A stretch of DNA of 64,000 nt from Marinoscillum sp. MHG1-6 (GCF_024714475.1 NZ_JAMZMI010000004.1:62001-126000), one strand, 5' to 3'; shown: positions 19,588-27,902, numbered from the stretch's first letter. Made by a program: numbers and translations. Notes: generated from the sequence alone by a model not told the origin.

Positions 19588-19593
19588 AACCTT

Positions 19594-20346
19594 ATGGAAA
19601 TACTCGGAATTGACATAGGTGGAACAGGTATTAAAGGAGCCATCGTAGATTCTAAAAAAGGCAAACTACTCACTGACAGACTAAGGATGCCTACCCCCGC
19701 TCCCGCTACTCCGGAATTGATGCTCGATACCGTAAGAGAATTGGTGAAAGAGTTCGGATGGAAAGGACCTATTGGATCTGGTTTTCCTGCTGTAGTTCAA
19801 CATGAGATTGTTAGGACAGCGAGTAATATAGATAAGAGTTGGATCGGTGTGAATGCTGCTAAAGAAATCGAGAAATTGACGGGTTGCCCTACTCATCTGG
19901 TAAATGACGTGGATGCAGCAGGAATGGCAGAAATGAAATTCGGGGCTGGCAAAAAGGAAAAAGGAGTTGCTATTATAATTGCAGCCGGAACAGGAATTGG
20001 CTCAGCTCTCTTTATCAACCGAAAGCTGGTACCAAACACTGAGCTAGGATTTGTGTACGTAAATCAAATGCCTGGTGAGCACTATGCGGCCAACTCTGTA
20101 AGAGAAAACGAAGGGCTCAGCTGGGAAGAATGGGGCGGTCGATTCAATGAATATCTTCAGAGGCTGGAGTTCCTGTTTTGGCCGGACCTACTCATTTTAG
20201 GCGGAGGTGTAAGTAAGAGATTTGATGAATATAAGCAGTACTTTGACCTCAAAACCAAATTAGTCCCTGCGAAGGCAAAAAATAATGCAGGTATCATTGG
20301 TGCTGCTCTGGCAGCCAAGGAGGCTGGATTAAAGGGTAAGAGATGA
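19594..20346 (+). CDS. ppgK: polyphosphate glucokinase (ROK family)
   Basis: Phosphorylates glucose using polyphosphate and/or ATP. It has 250 residues from the ATG at 19594, close to the usual PpgK length. Motifs: phosphate-binding LGIDIGGTGIKGAIVD (about 4-19), sugar-site VNDVDAAGMAE (about 103-113), second phosphate motif IIIAAGTGIGSALF (about 125-138) and NTELG. The zinc-binding cysteine cluster typical of many ROK repressors is absent, in line with the PpgK subgroup. Its product feeds zwf at 7.8 kb. The stop overlaps the next start as ATGA (20343-20346), so the two genes form an operon. Confidence 0.9.
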   Translation: MEILGIDIGGTGIKGAIVDSKKGKLLTDRLRMPTPAPATPELMLDTVRELVKEFGWKGPIGSGFPAVVQHEIVRTASNIDKSWIGVNAAKEIEKLTGCPTHLVNDVDAAGMAEMKFGAGKKEKGVAIIIAAGTGIGSALFINRKLVPNTELGFVYVNQMPGEHYAANSVRENEGLSWEEWGGRFNEYLQRLEFLFWPDLLILGGGVSKRFDEYKQYFDLKTKLVPAKAKNNAGIIGAALAAKEAGLKGKR

Positions 20347-21278
20347 ATATTGTAATACTCGAAGCTTATCATTCTAACCCGGGAGATTTGTCCTGGGATA
20401 GTATCACAAGATTGGGAAATGTAACAATTCACGAACGAACCAGTCAGGATCAAATCATTTCAAGATGTGTGGATGCGGATATTATCGTAACCAATAAACT
20501 TAAAGTCACCAGGGAAGTTATGGATCAGTTGCCCAAACTAAAGTTGATCCATCAGCTGGCTACAGGCACGGATAACATCGATAAAGTCGCCGCATCAGAA
20601 AAGGGCATCACAGTCAGGAATGCTGTTGGCTATAGTACACACGCGGTATCACAACACACATTTGCGCTCATATTGGAGTTATTTAATCATGTTGGCATTC
20701 ATGATAGAGAGACAAAGGGTCAGGGGTGGACAAAATCTGGTGACTGGTGTCACATGATCGCTACTCCCCGACAACTCTACGGAAAGACTTTAGGCATTAT
20801 CGGGTTTGGAAAAATTGGGCAGGCTGTAGCCAATATAGGTCTGGCTTTTGGAATGACGGTAGTTGTTTACAGCAATCATGCATCCCAAAATCAATACCCA
20901 AGCATTAATTTAGTTGACCTTAAAGAATTAGCCGAATTAAGTGATGTTGTAACTATTCATGCACCACTTACCGCTGACAATAAAAACATCATTGACAAGT
21001 CCTTCCTGGCTCGGATGAAACCCTCGTCTATATTGATCAATACAGCAAGAGGTGGCCATATTGTAGAATCCGATCTGTATGATGCCCTAAAGTCCGGAGC
21101 GATAAGAGGAGCCGGATTGGATGTTATGGATCATGAACCACCCGAGTCGGACAATCCCCTACTCCAACTTGATAATTGCATAGTCACCTCACACATGGCC
21201 TGGACAGCCTATGAGTCGAGAAAAGCTTTAATTGAAATTGTAGCAAAAGGTATATCGGACTTTATCCAGGGTACTTAA
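20343..21278 (+). CDS. D-2-hydroxyacid dehydrogenase (glycerate dehydrogenase-like)
   Basis: 311 residues, NAD-dependent D-isomer family. Substrate domain at both ends; Rossmann motif LGIIGFGKIGQAVA (about 149-162). Catalytic Arg in NTARGGHIVE (about 233-242), Glu in DVMDHEPPESDNPL (about 260-273) and His in SHMAWTAYESR (about 283-293), where the usual PH/SH-x-A-W arrangement is seen. LATGTDNID supports substrate binding. It probably interconverts hydroxypyruvate or glyoxylate with the hydroxyacid; the exact substrate is not readable. Coupled to ppgK; ends with a four-base convergent overlap. Confidence 0.9.
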   Translation: MNIVILEAYHSNPGDLSWDSITRLGNVTIHERTSQDQIISRCVDADIIVTNKLKVTREVMDQLPKLKLIHQLATGTDNIDKVAASEKGITVRNAVGYSTHAVSQHTFALILELFNHVGIHDRETKGQGWTKSGDWCHMIATPRQLYGKTLGIIGFGKIGQAVANIGLAFGMTVVVYSNHASQNQYPSINLVDLKELAELSDVVTIHAPLTADNKNIIDKSFLARMKPSSILINTARGGHIVESDLYDALKSGAIRGAGLDVMDHEPPESDNPLLQLDNCIVTSHMAWTAYESRKALIEIVAKGISDFIQGT

Positions 21279-21877
21279 ACCTGAATTCCGTTGTCATGAA
21301 GTTTGTTCATGGCAGTTTGCAATTCGCGCTTGATTTTAACCTCACGTTCTCGTGCTTTTTCCTTTTGAACGTCAAGCTTCAGTTTAACCTCTTCTAGCTC
21401 TTTACGCGCAGATCTGGTTATTACATGACTTCTTTTAAATAAGTAATAGGTAAAGGCCAGGAGCCCTACCAAAGCCAGTACGATCGTCCAAACAAGCACA
21501 TTGTAAGCTATTTTGGTGAACTCAACACCCATGAAGATAATCTGGTCATTCAAAGCTTCACTGCTGTTTAGATTAGTGCGCAAGCTGGCAACGGTTACAT
21601 TGGTCGAATCCAACAACACATTAAGCTCTTTTACTTCCGTACGCAGAGAGGATATCGTTCTTTCCTTAGTTGCTATCGTATCACCCAATGCCTTTCCAAA
21701 ACCTTCTAGTTTGGTGACCGGAACAACTTTGTATATCTCCCATGTGGCGTGTTCCTTCATGATCTCATCAAAAGCTCCCTTAATATCTTTTGGCTGCGCC
21801 TGAGAAATAAAAGAAATAGCAATTAGAAATGCAGCTAAAAGTTTGGCGGTATGATTTTGAAACAAATTTTTAATCAT
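21275..21877 (-). CDS. exported coiled-coil membrane protein, last gene of the LRR operon
   Basis: 200 residues. Likely signal peptide at about 1-28 (LLAAFLIAISFISQAQ), a periplasmic stretch with coiled-coil character (about 65-110, TIATKERTISSLRTEVKELN), a membrane helix at about 125-147 (VLVWTIVLALVGLLAFTYYL) and a charged cytosolic coiled coil to the end (KELEEVKLKLDVQKEKAR). Topology out-to-in is inferred from the basic cytosolic tail. Unknown family. It starts eight bases after the LRR gene, so it is probably the fifth and last gene of that operon. Confidence 0.7.
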   Translation of the reverse strand: MIKNLFQNHTAKLLAAFLIAISFISQAQPKDIKGAFDEIMKEHATWEIYKVVPVTKLEGFGKALGDTIATKERTISSLRTEVKELNVLLDSTNVTVASLRTNLNSSEALNDQIIFMGVEFTKIAYNVLVWTIVLALVGLLAFTYYLFKRSHVITRSARKELEEVKLKLDVQKEKAREREVKIKRELQTAMNKLHDNGIQV

Positions 21878-21885
21878 AACAAGGA

Positions 21886-24321
21886 CTAATAATAGGTAAT
21901 TTGACAGTTCGGATTTAGTACTTTAAACTCTTCGATCTTATGAGCTCTTAGGCGGGTATTGTAACAAATAATTTCGGTAATGTCCGGAATCTCTGAAAGA
22001 CGGTCAAGCCTCCAGACACGAGTATTGGACAAATTTAAGGTATGTAATTCATATAATGTGGATAACCCTTTAAGGTTTTTAATGTTTGTGCCCGAACAAT
22101 CAAGGTTTTGCAAATTCCGAAGCTCAGAAAGTGGTCTTAGAGAGGTAACAGGAGTATTTGAAATATTCAAAGATTTCAGATTTTTCAAAACGATTAACGG
22201 TTCTAGTTCCTCTACCGGAACCCTCGTAAGCTCAAGTGTTTCCAGGCTTTCCAAAGAAGCGAGATCCTGAATACTGGTTGCCAATACATTACTCACTTTC
22301 AAAGACTTGACATTGATGAGCCACGTAAGGGGTTCAAGGCTCGTGATTCTACCTCCATCCAATTGAAAATTCCGTAACTCGATCATGCGATGAAGATCTT
22401 TCAAATCAGGCTTCCCGGACTTTTTAATATTGCTCAAATAAGCCTTTTGCCAATCATCGCTCAACTCGTCCCACCATGCCTCCAATATGTCTGATTTGTA
22501 CTGGACCACAAGCTGCTTGTTAGCATCAACCAGCTCAATGATATCTGATTCAATAACCGGATTACCGTCTACATTGACGTATTGAAGTCCCGGGTGAGAC
22601 ATTAGTGGAGTCAGGTTAGATAAAGAAATATTCTTCAGTTCAAACCTCACCAAATTACTAGTCTCTTTAAACGCTGTTATGTCCTCAACCGGTAGATCAT
22701 TTCCAATGAACACTTCAAGATCATTCATCTCGGATACGAAACTGATATCAGAAAAGAGGTTCCCGGAAATGTTCAGGTATTTAAGTCGTTTTAACCGCGC
22801 TAACGGCGTTCCATCCAATAACTGGTTTCCTGACAAATTGAGTGAATCAAGGTTCACAAGTTTCACCAGGGCATCGAGGTTAGGATTTTCACTTGAAATC
22901 CCTACTCGATCGCTAAATGCCATTTTCCAGGGAGCACTTAACGCCGACCACCAATCCTTTAAAGCCGAGCTATTAGTCAAAACAATTGATCCTCGCCTTT
23001 TTGACATCCATTCAGAGGCTTGCTTTTCGGTTATGCGCGTATCATCACAATAAATCTTACGCAGCGACTTCAGGACTAACAGTGGTCTGATATCAGTGAT
23101 GTAAGTACTGTTTATATAAAGCTCCTTCAATCCGTTAAGGGAGGACATTGGCTCCACAGTATTGACCATGGTATTACTTAAGTTCAAAATCTCAAGATCC
23201 GGAATGGACACTTTTGGCCATTTGACAATATTCGTTCCTTCCATTTCAACATGCCGTAGGTTAGGTAATTGATTCAGGAAATCCGTATTGAATACCTTAC
23301 TCTTATTCAATTTGAGCACCTCCAGTGAGGGGCAATCCCCCAATGGGGCAAAATTCTGAACCGGAGTTTCTGTGAGATCTAGAGATTTTAGGTTTTTAAG
23401 ATTCTCTACCACGGAAATATCATCAACCGATGTTTTCGCAATATTCAGTTCCTCCAGTGCCGATAGATATTTCAAATATTCCAGATTGTCGACCTGGCTA
23501 CCTTCTGCGTTGATTCGTCTTAGCCCAATCAGATTACGGACACCCTCCAGACTGGGTATGGCTGTATGGCTGATGTTGACAGATTTTAAAGTTTTTACCT
23601 GGGCCAGAGGGTCAAGGTCTATAATATACAGTGCACCACTAAGATCAAGGGAATCAAGAGAAGTAACCTTGTTTAAATATGATAAAGAAACGGAGTCCTC
23701 CAGGGGCACACGATTCATAAAGACCTGTTTCCATGCCAATGAAAGTGTTTCCCACCAAAGCCTCAACTCTTTATCGCGATCAGGTTTAGTAGTATATACG
23801 CTAACGATCTTAAGGTCATTTTCCTCTTCACGAAAATTGATCTCAATAAACCGGTCAGACACTCGTTCCACCTGATTGCCTTCTATGTCCGTACCCTTAA
23901 CAATATTGGTGAAAGCCGCTTTGAAGTAGGTTTGACCGTTATCCCTTTCGGACTTTTCAACATTTATATCCTGAAAATCAAACCTGACCTCGTTGAAAAA
24001 GAAATCAACATCTTTCAAATAGGCGATCACATCTTTATTGGTCACTACCTTGCGCTCGTTGTCAAGGTCGTCCTCAATTTGAACGCGATCATCCCTGAAC
24101 GCCTTTTTAAAACTTTGGGTAACAATTACTTCTTTGTCCCGGGCGCTGGTTTTTGGGTTTCCTAAAGTATTGAGCAAGTACTGATAAAAATTAACCAGCC
24201 CCAGGACTTCACTATATTCCTCATCATGGGAAACGTCCTTAGATGCTCCTTGTGAAAACCCTTTATATGTAAATGTGAATAAGAAAAGCAGAGCGAAAGC
24301 TACCGCACTCCTACCTGCCAT
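21886..24321 (-). CDS. exported leucine-rich repeat protein with three repeated modules
   Basis: 811 residues. Signal peptide at about 1-24; an N-terminal NTF2-like region (about 35-185). Then the same module occurs three times: a tryptophan cap (LWWETLSLAWKQVF at 188-201, DWWSALSAPWKMAF at 456-469, AWWDELSDDWQKAY at 615-628), a block of SDS22/internalin-like repeats (L..L..L.LS.T.V.....L), and a C-terminal cap (YCDDTRITEKQASEW; VNVDGNPVIESDIIEL; CYNTRLRAHKIEEF). LRR domains bind proteins or glycans; the ligand is unknown. Envelope or surface location is inferred. It overlaps the preceding gene by 11 bases. Confidence 0.87.
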   Translation of the reverse strand: MAGRSAVAFALLFLFTFTYKGFSQGASKDVSHDEEYSEVLGLVNFYQYLLNTLGNPKTSARDKEVIVTQSFKKAFRDDRVQIEDDLDNERKVVTNKDVIAYLKDVDFFFNEVRFDFQDINVEKSERDNGQTYFKAAFTNIVKGTDIEGNQVERVSDRFIEINFREEENDLKIVSVYTTKPDRDKELRLWWETLSLAWKQVFMNRVPLEDSVSLSYLNKVTSLDSLDLSGALYIIDLDPLAQVKTLKSVNISHTAIPSLEGVRNLIGLRRINAEGSQVDNLEYLKYLSALEELNIAKTSVDDISVVENLKNLKSLDLTETPVQNFAPLGDCPSLEVLKLNKSKVFNTDFLNQLPNLRHVEMEGTNIVKWPKVSIPDLEILNLSNTMVNTVEPMSSLNGLKELYINSTYITDIRPLLVLKSLRKIYCDDTRITEKQASEWMSKRRGSIVLTNSSALKDWWSALSAPWKMAFSDRVGISSENPNLDALVKLVNLDSLNLSGNQLLDGTPLARLKRLKYLNISGNLFSDISFVSEMNDLEVFIGNDLPVEDITAFKETSNLVRFELKNISLSNLTPLMSHPGLQYVNVDGNPVIESDIIELVDANKQLVVQYKSDILEAWWDELSDDWQKAYLSNIKKSGKPDLKDLHRMIELRNFQLDGGRITSLEPLTWLINVKSLKVSNVLATSIQDLASLESLETLELTRVPVEELEPLIVLKNLKSLNISNTPVTSLRPLSELRNLQNLDCSGTNIKNLKGLSTLYELHTLNLSNTRVWRLDRLSEIPDITEIICYNTRLRAHKIEEFKVLNPNCQITYY

Positions 24322-25147
24322 AGATATATCCTTTTATTAGTTCCTTTTGATTTAAGTTGGCTCTTGTCAAATTAGAAATGAGCCAACCTGAGTTTTTTCC
24401 GGGCCTGTTGAATTTCGATACCTCAAAGTACCATCCTTCCAAATCAAAAAAATGAAACTTCACGTTTCTAACTGTTTCAAATTGTAGTCGACCTGATTTC
24501 AATTCATACAGAAACAAGGTAACATAATCTGGGGTGTAGCCATCTTTAGTAAAAGATTCAGGATTAACATCGGGACGAAAAGCCTTCCGTAGATTCATAA
24601 AATCAAGTTCATGACTCATAGGATGCATAAACGGTTTGGAAGCTGTGGTGTCCTTATCAAACAATCTGGTAAACGGATCAAACTGGACATCTGAAATGAT
24701 CCACTCATAACCCTGCCCTTGTGGCTGTAGTTCCATAAACAGCGTGACGGGTCGTGTCCTGCCATTAAATAAAAACTCAGTTTGAACTTCGGCAAACCAG
24801 GTATTTTGATGAAACTGAAGGTACTTCGGACTTTTTCTGTCGGTGACCTCATCTACAAATTCTTTACGCAGATCAGAGCCAACGCTCCCCTGTAAATCAA
24901 AAAGGAAAGAAACGTAATCCCTTCGTAATTTGTGATCATGGTAGTCTCTGTCCCCTTCATAAAGCCGATCACCATTGAGCGTTTCCTCACCATTGAATCT
25001 CCGGAAAAACTGATTGACCTGTTTCGTATCGGCCAGTAGTTTTTCCTCATGGGACTGCATTTCATCAAGAAGGTTTCCCTGTCCTGAGACCAAGGAAACC
25101 TTCATGATAAGTATTGTCAATAAAAGAAGTGTGCCGCTTCTGATCAT
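24311..25147 (-). CDS. exported protein of unknown function, LRR operon
   Basis: 278 residues. Signal peptide at about 1-22 (TLLLLTILIMKVSLVSGQG). The rest is soluble with an alternating alpha/beta pattern; FLFDLQGSVGSDLRKEFVDE and WIISDVQFDPFTRLF are characteristic. A second half (about 190-278) again reads like a small NTF2-type fold (DYVTLFLYELKSGRLQFETV ... GWLISNL). I do not recognise a named family. ATGA overlap with the upstream 192-residue gene (25144-25147) and an 11-base overlap with the LRR gene place it firmly in one operon. Confidence 0.72.
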   Translation of the reverse strand: MIRSGTLLLLTILIMKVSLVSGQGNLLDEMQSHEEKLLADTKQVNQFFRRFNGEETLNGDRLYEGDRDYHDHKLRRDYVSFLFDLQGSVGSDLRKEFVDEVTDRKSPKYLQFHQNTWFAEVQTEFLFNGRTRPVTLFMELQPQGQGYEWIISDVQFDPFTRLFDKDTTASKPFMHPMSHELDFMNLRKAFRPDVNPESFTKDGYTPDYVTLFLYELKSGRLQFETVRNVKFHFFDLEGWYFEVSKFNRPGKNSGWLISNLTRANLNQKELIKGYIYGR

Positions 25148-25722
25148 ATAGTTGTTTCTGCTACACGAATATCACCAAGGAGCACATCCCAGAAATCTAT
25201 CACTCTTCCTGCGATTTGAGTACTCTTCTTCTCTACGTAAATGGTAATATCCTTTTTGGTAGTATCCTTATAACTAAGTCCATCTTCAGAGGTTCCCTCA
25301 AATCTTTGATAGATAGTGATCACCCCTACAAATTTTCCATCCGGTTGCTGCTCCAAATCACTGATGTAGTGAATGTCATACCATTTGATCTTTACCTTAT
25401 CGTAGTTGAGGGCCATAAGCCTTTCAAAATATTCACGAACCTTATAGTAATTGATTTCCTCTGAACTCAGCGAGGAAACACCCATTTCACTATCCGGAGC
25501 AAACAGCTCTTCAGCGCGATCCATAACCCTTGTAGCTTCGGAGTAAGGAGTCTCCTTATCTCCAATGAGTGAAATGTACTTACTTAAATCTTTGACTTTT
25601 TCCAGTGCAAGCGAATCGATAGCCTGCTTTCTTTTGGGATTGATTTTGGTGCCTTGAGCATAAACCTGCATTGCCAGCACGGTTAATACAGCTGCTATAA
25701 ATATTCCTTTGTTAAACTTCAT
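25144..25722 (-). CDS. exported protein of unknown function, LRR operon
   Basis: 192 residues. Signal peptide at about 1-22 (GIFIAAVLTVLAMQVYAQG). The mature part has a helical start and then a beta-rich segment (KVKIKWYDIHYISDL, KFVGVITIYQRFEG, KKDITIYVEKKST, GRVIDFWDVLLGDIRV) resembling an NTF2-like or lipoprotein-type sheet; this is inference. The product is similar in plan to the 278-residue neighbour and to the N-terminus of the LRR protein. Starts 17 bases after the lipoprotein gene. Confidence 0.7.
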   Translation of the reverse strand: MKFNKGIFIAAVLTVLAMQVYAQGTKINPKRKQAIDSLALEKVKDLSKYISLIGDKETPYSEATRVMDRAEELFAPDSEMGVSSLSSEEINYYKVREYFERLMALNYDKVKIKWYDIHYISDLEQQPDGKFVGVITIYQRFEGTSEDGLSYKDTTKKDITIYVEKKSTQIAGRVIDFWDVLLGDIRVAETTI

Positions 25723-25739
25723 TTCTTACAATTTTGAGT

Positions 25740-26222
25740 TTAGAGATACTTTCTAAGAACCAGTTCTTTTACTTTACCGTTGCCATCGTAGACAATGTCC
25801 TGAACTTTATTCATGTTCTTTTTTTGATCTTTTAGATAATTGAGATACCTGGAAATGGTTGTAGGCTCATCATAGTCAACCTGTCCGTTGGAATTGTATA
25901 TTTCAATAAGTACTACCGCTTCAGAGGTAGAAAACATGGTCAACGCCTCATTGATATTATTATTTGCTTCTGGGATACTCGAAGCACTTGCTATGGCTTG
26001 AAAGTACTGACTCAATTGTTCTGAAGTAGAGAGCGAAGGCTCCTCATAAGTCGCCTCTGCATCTGCATTTTTCATTTCACTCTCAATATCCTGAGACACC
26101 TGCTGCGGATCAGAAAGGTCTGAGGCTTTTTTCTTGTTTTTACAACTTACTGCTAATAACAAAACCAATAGGAACGGAAGTCCTATATTCATAATTCTTG
26201 TTTGACTCATTCTTGTAATCAT
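25740..26222 (-). CDS. small lipoprotein, first gene of the LRR operon
   Basis: 160 residues from the first ATG. A lipobox LLAVSC places the lipidated cysteine at residue 27; internal ATGs at 26210 and 26192 would give shorter, more typical signal peptides (MSQTRIMNIGLPFLLVLLLA). The mature protein begins with KNKKKASD, is acidic and low in complexity to about 75, and ends with a compact region carrying TISRYLNYLKDQKKNMNKVQ and a final beta hairpin. Unknown family. An envelope lipoprotein role fits the other operon products, all exported. Confidence 0.7.
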   Translation of the reverse strand: MITRMSQTRIMNIGLPFLLVLLLAVSCKNKKKASDLSDPQQVSQDIESEMKNADAEATYEEPSLSTSEQLSQYFQAIASASSIPEANNNINEALTMFSTSEAVVLIEIYNSNGQVDYDEPTTISRYLNYLKDQKKNMNKVQDIVYDGNGKVKELVLRKYL

Positions 26223-26380
26223 TGCTTATGTTGAGTTTTTGTTTTGATGCCGGACATACCTGTCCATGCTGCGAACATTGCAGCAAATAACATTCCAATT
26301 TTTATACTTCGACAAATATCTGATGCAATTCTCTAAAGACTTTGAATTTAGTCAAAGAAGATTCCTAAAATAAAAAGCTA

Positions 26381-26395
26381 TTCTCAAATTGAGAA
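26381..26395. repeat. palindrome TTCTCAAATTGAGAA
   Basis: Perfect 7-base arms around one central base, between the two divergent promoters. It could be a regulator binding site; no regulator is identified. Confidence 0.35.
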
Positions 26396-26439
26396 GACTA
26401 TTGCAGTGGTGGATCAAACCTTCTTCTCTATTTCTTTGT

Positions 26440-26447
26440 TAACTTTG
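26440..26447 (+). promoter_or_regulatory. -7 box TAACTTTG
   Basis: Exact TAnnTTTG match. It would give a leader of about 70 bases before the ATG of the 125-codon gene at 26525. Confidence 0.45.
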
Positions 26448-26524
26448 TAAATAAGAAAAGGATTTCTAGCAGGATTTCACAATGTTAGGCCCTCAAAATT
26501 CATACATTCATAAAAAACAAATAC

Positions 26525-26902
26525 ATGCTACTTGAATCAAGAAAATCAGTTTCCTATGAATCGCTGCTAGCCAAGGCTGTTGGCAAAATAGAGCAATTGG
26601 GATATTCAGAAATACGGGCTGATCTCGAAGATTACGAGAAGCCATTCGAACTTAAGGGAAAGACCAACGACATCAATTTTGTGCCTGACCTGACTGCTCG
26701 AAAAGGAAACAGCAAAACATATTTTGAGATTTCACAGAAGGTTGAGGACACAAGGGAGTTGGTGAACAAGTGGAAGCTATTGGAAACCCTCTCGAAAATG
26801 AAAAATGGCAACTTTAAAATCTTCGTGCCACATGGCCAAATGAAGTTTACTCAGGAGTTGATTGAACAACATCAGATCCGAGCAGAACTCGAAAAAATAT
26901 AA
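26525..26902 (+). CDS. small protein, possible restriction-endonuclease-like fold
   Basis: 125 residues, no signal peptide. The central stretch NFVPDLTARKGNSKTYFEIS has the spacing of a PD-(D/E)xK core (Asp, then about ten residues to Glu), but the position of the catalytic lysine is occupied by Ser (FEIS) with Gln-Lys following, so activity is uncertain. The flanking pattern (KAVGKIEQLGYSEIRADLED before; LVNKWKLLETLSKMKNGNFK after) suits small alpha/beta nucleases of the Holliday-resolvase type. This is a fold guess from motif spacing only. Single gene with its own promoter box and terminator. Confidence 0.65.
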   Translation: MLLESRKSVSYESLLAKAVGKIEQLGYSEIRADLEDYEKPFELKGKTNDINFVPDLTARKGNSKTYFEISQKVEDTRELVNKWKLLETLSKMKNGNFKIFVPHGQMKFTQELIEQHQIRAELEKI

Positions 26903-26906
26903 ATAG

Positions 26907-26936
26907 AAAAGCCAGAATCACTTCTGGCTTTTTTTA
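26907..26936. terminator. bidirectional intrinsic terminator between convergent genes
   Basis: AAAAGCCAGAA (26907-26917), loop TCAC, TTCTGGCTTTT (26922-26932), followed by more T; the A run on the other side makes it work in both directions. The last codons of cvfB are read from the left arm and loop, so the minus-strand coding sequence runs into the hairpin. Confidence 0.85.
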
Positions 26937-27772
26937 ATGATTTCAATTCCTTCCTCTCCAATGAGAATTAATTTCTGCTTAAATAAAGAACCAATAGCTT
27001 TTTTAAAGTTCTTTTTACTCATTTTTAGGGTGTCATAGATTTCCTCCGGGGCGCTTTTATCATGAAGGTTCAGTACTCCCCCATTATCTTTCAGCTTTTG
27101 ATAGATTATCTCCGCATTAGGCTCAATGCTCGCAGCTCCTATTTTTTGAAGGGAAAGATCAATCTTTTTGTCCTCGCGAATCCGCTTTACATACCCCTGA
27201 ATACGATCACCGGGTTGTACTGATCCAAATATCTCATTCTTGTAGATAAGCCCCTTGTACTTATTATTAATGATCGCCTGAAAACCTAATTCTGTATCAT
27301 TAGAAATCAAAAGCTCCACTTCCTCACCTTCCTCCAGGTCAATCTGTTCATGCTCAAGAAACTTATTTAAATGTGATGACGCCACCAGACGATCAGTCAC
27401 CTCATCCAGGTACATATAAATGGTATAGCTTTTACCTGCTTCCATTCGGACGACCTGCTCTTTGAACGGAACAAGCAGGTCCTTTTCAAGCCCCCAATCC
27501 AAAAAAGCTCCTATCGAACTGGTTTGACTTACCCTGAGATGAGCAAATTCATCTCTCACAACCTTAGGAGTCATGGTGGTGGCTATCATCCGATCACTTG
27601 AATCGGCATATATAAATACCTCTATCATATCTCCCACTTCAGTACCTTCAGGAACCCATTTGGTGGGCATCAATACTTCTTCAACCTCATCTCCAACATA
27701 GATTCCAAAGTCTGTTCGCTTTAACACTTCAAGCGTATTATACTTGCCTATTTCAATTATGGGGATCGCCAT
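26918..27772 (-). CDS. cvfB: S1-like RNA-binding protein CvfB
   Basis: 284 residues, the usual length of CvfB/YitL. Three S1-like domains: about 1-60 (YNTLEVLKRTDFGIYVGDEV), about 65-130 (SSIGAFLDWGLEKDLLVPFK) and about 145-215 (LGFQAIINNKYKGLIYKNEI), then a winged-helix domain (about 225-280, GGVLNLHDKSAPEEIYDTLK). In Firmicutes CvfB influences virulence-gene expression and binds RNA; in Bacteroidota the role is not defined. ATG start. An exact minus-strand -7 box lies 23 bases upstream. The final residues (KKSQK) are encoded inside the terminator. Confidence 0.92.
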   Translation of the reverse strand: MAIPIIEIGKYNTLEVLKRTDFGIYVGDEVEEVLMPTKWVPEGTEVGDMIEVFIYADSSDRMIATTMTPKVVRDEFAHLRVSQTSSIGAFLDWGLEKDLLVPFKEQVVRMEAGKSYTIYMYLDEVTDRLVASSHLNKFLEHEQIDLEEGEEVELLISNDTELGFQAIINNKYKGLIYKNEIFGSVQPGDRIQGYVKRIREDKKIDLSLQKIGAASIEPNAEIIYQKLKDNGGVLNLHDKSAPEEIYDTLKMSKKNFKKAIGSLFKQKLILIGEEGIEIIKKSQK

Positions 27773-27794
27773 GTAAGTTGGTTTAATTAGAGCG

Positions 27795-27802
27795 CAAAGG
27801 TA
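27795..27802 (-). promoter_or_regulatory. -7 box TACCTTTG of cvfB
   Basis: On the minus strand the sequence reads TACCTTTGCGC, an exact TAnnTTTG, 22 bases before the cvfB ATG. Confidence 0.55.
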
Positions 27803-27823
27803 TCTGAATTATATGAGCTGATT

Positions 27824-27831
27824 TATCTTCG
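27824..27831 (+). promoter_or_regulatory. putative -7 box TATCTTCG of the cyclophilin gene
   Basis: One mismatch to TAnnTTTG, with a 71-base interval to the ATG at 27903. The leader contains AAAACCCGGTTTT followed by T's and the palindrome TGATCCGGATCA (27859-27870), so attenuation is conceivable. Confidence 0.35.
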
Positions 27832-27902
27832 CATTGGATTCTAAAAACCCGGTTTTTTTGATCCGGATCACTTAATGGAAAAACTATTAATTAGTATAAA
27901 CA

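Larger units (their letters stand above)
26223..26524. other. 302-base divergent intergenic region
   Basis: Lies between the LRR operon (minus) and the 125-codon gene (plus). It holds a plus-strand -7 box (26440-26447), a weaker minus-strand candidate (GATATTTG, 26320-26313), and a 15-base palindrome (26381-26395). No coding sequence is seen. Confidence 0.45.

Noticed and set aside
23372-23875. 167-codon antisense frame within the LRR gene
   Set aside because: Rich in Ser, Arg and Phe with no recognisable motif; arises opposite repetitive leucine codons.
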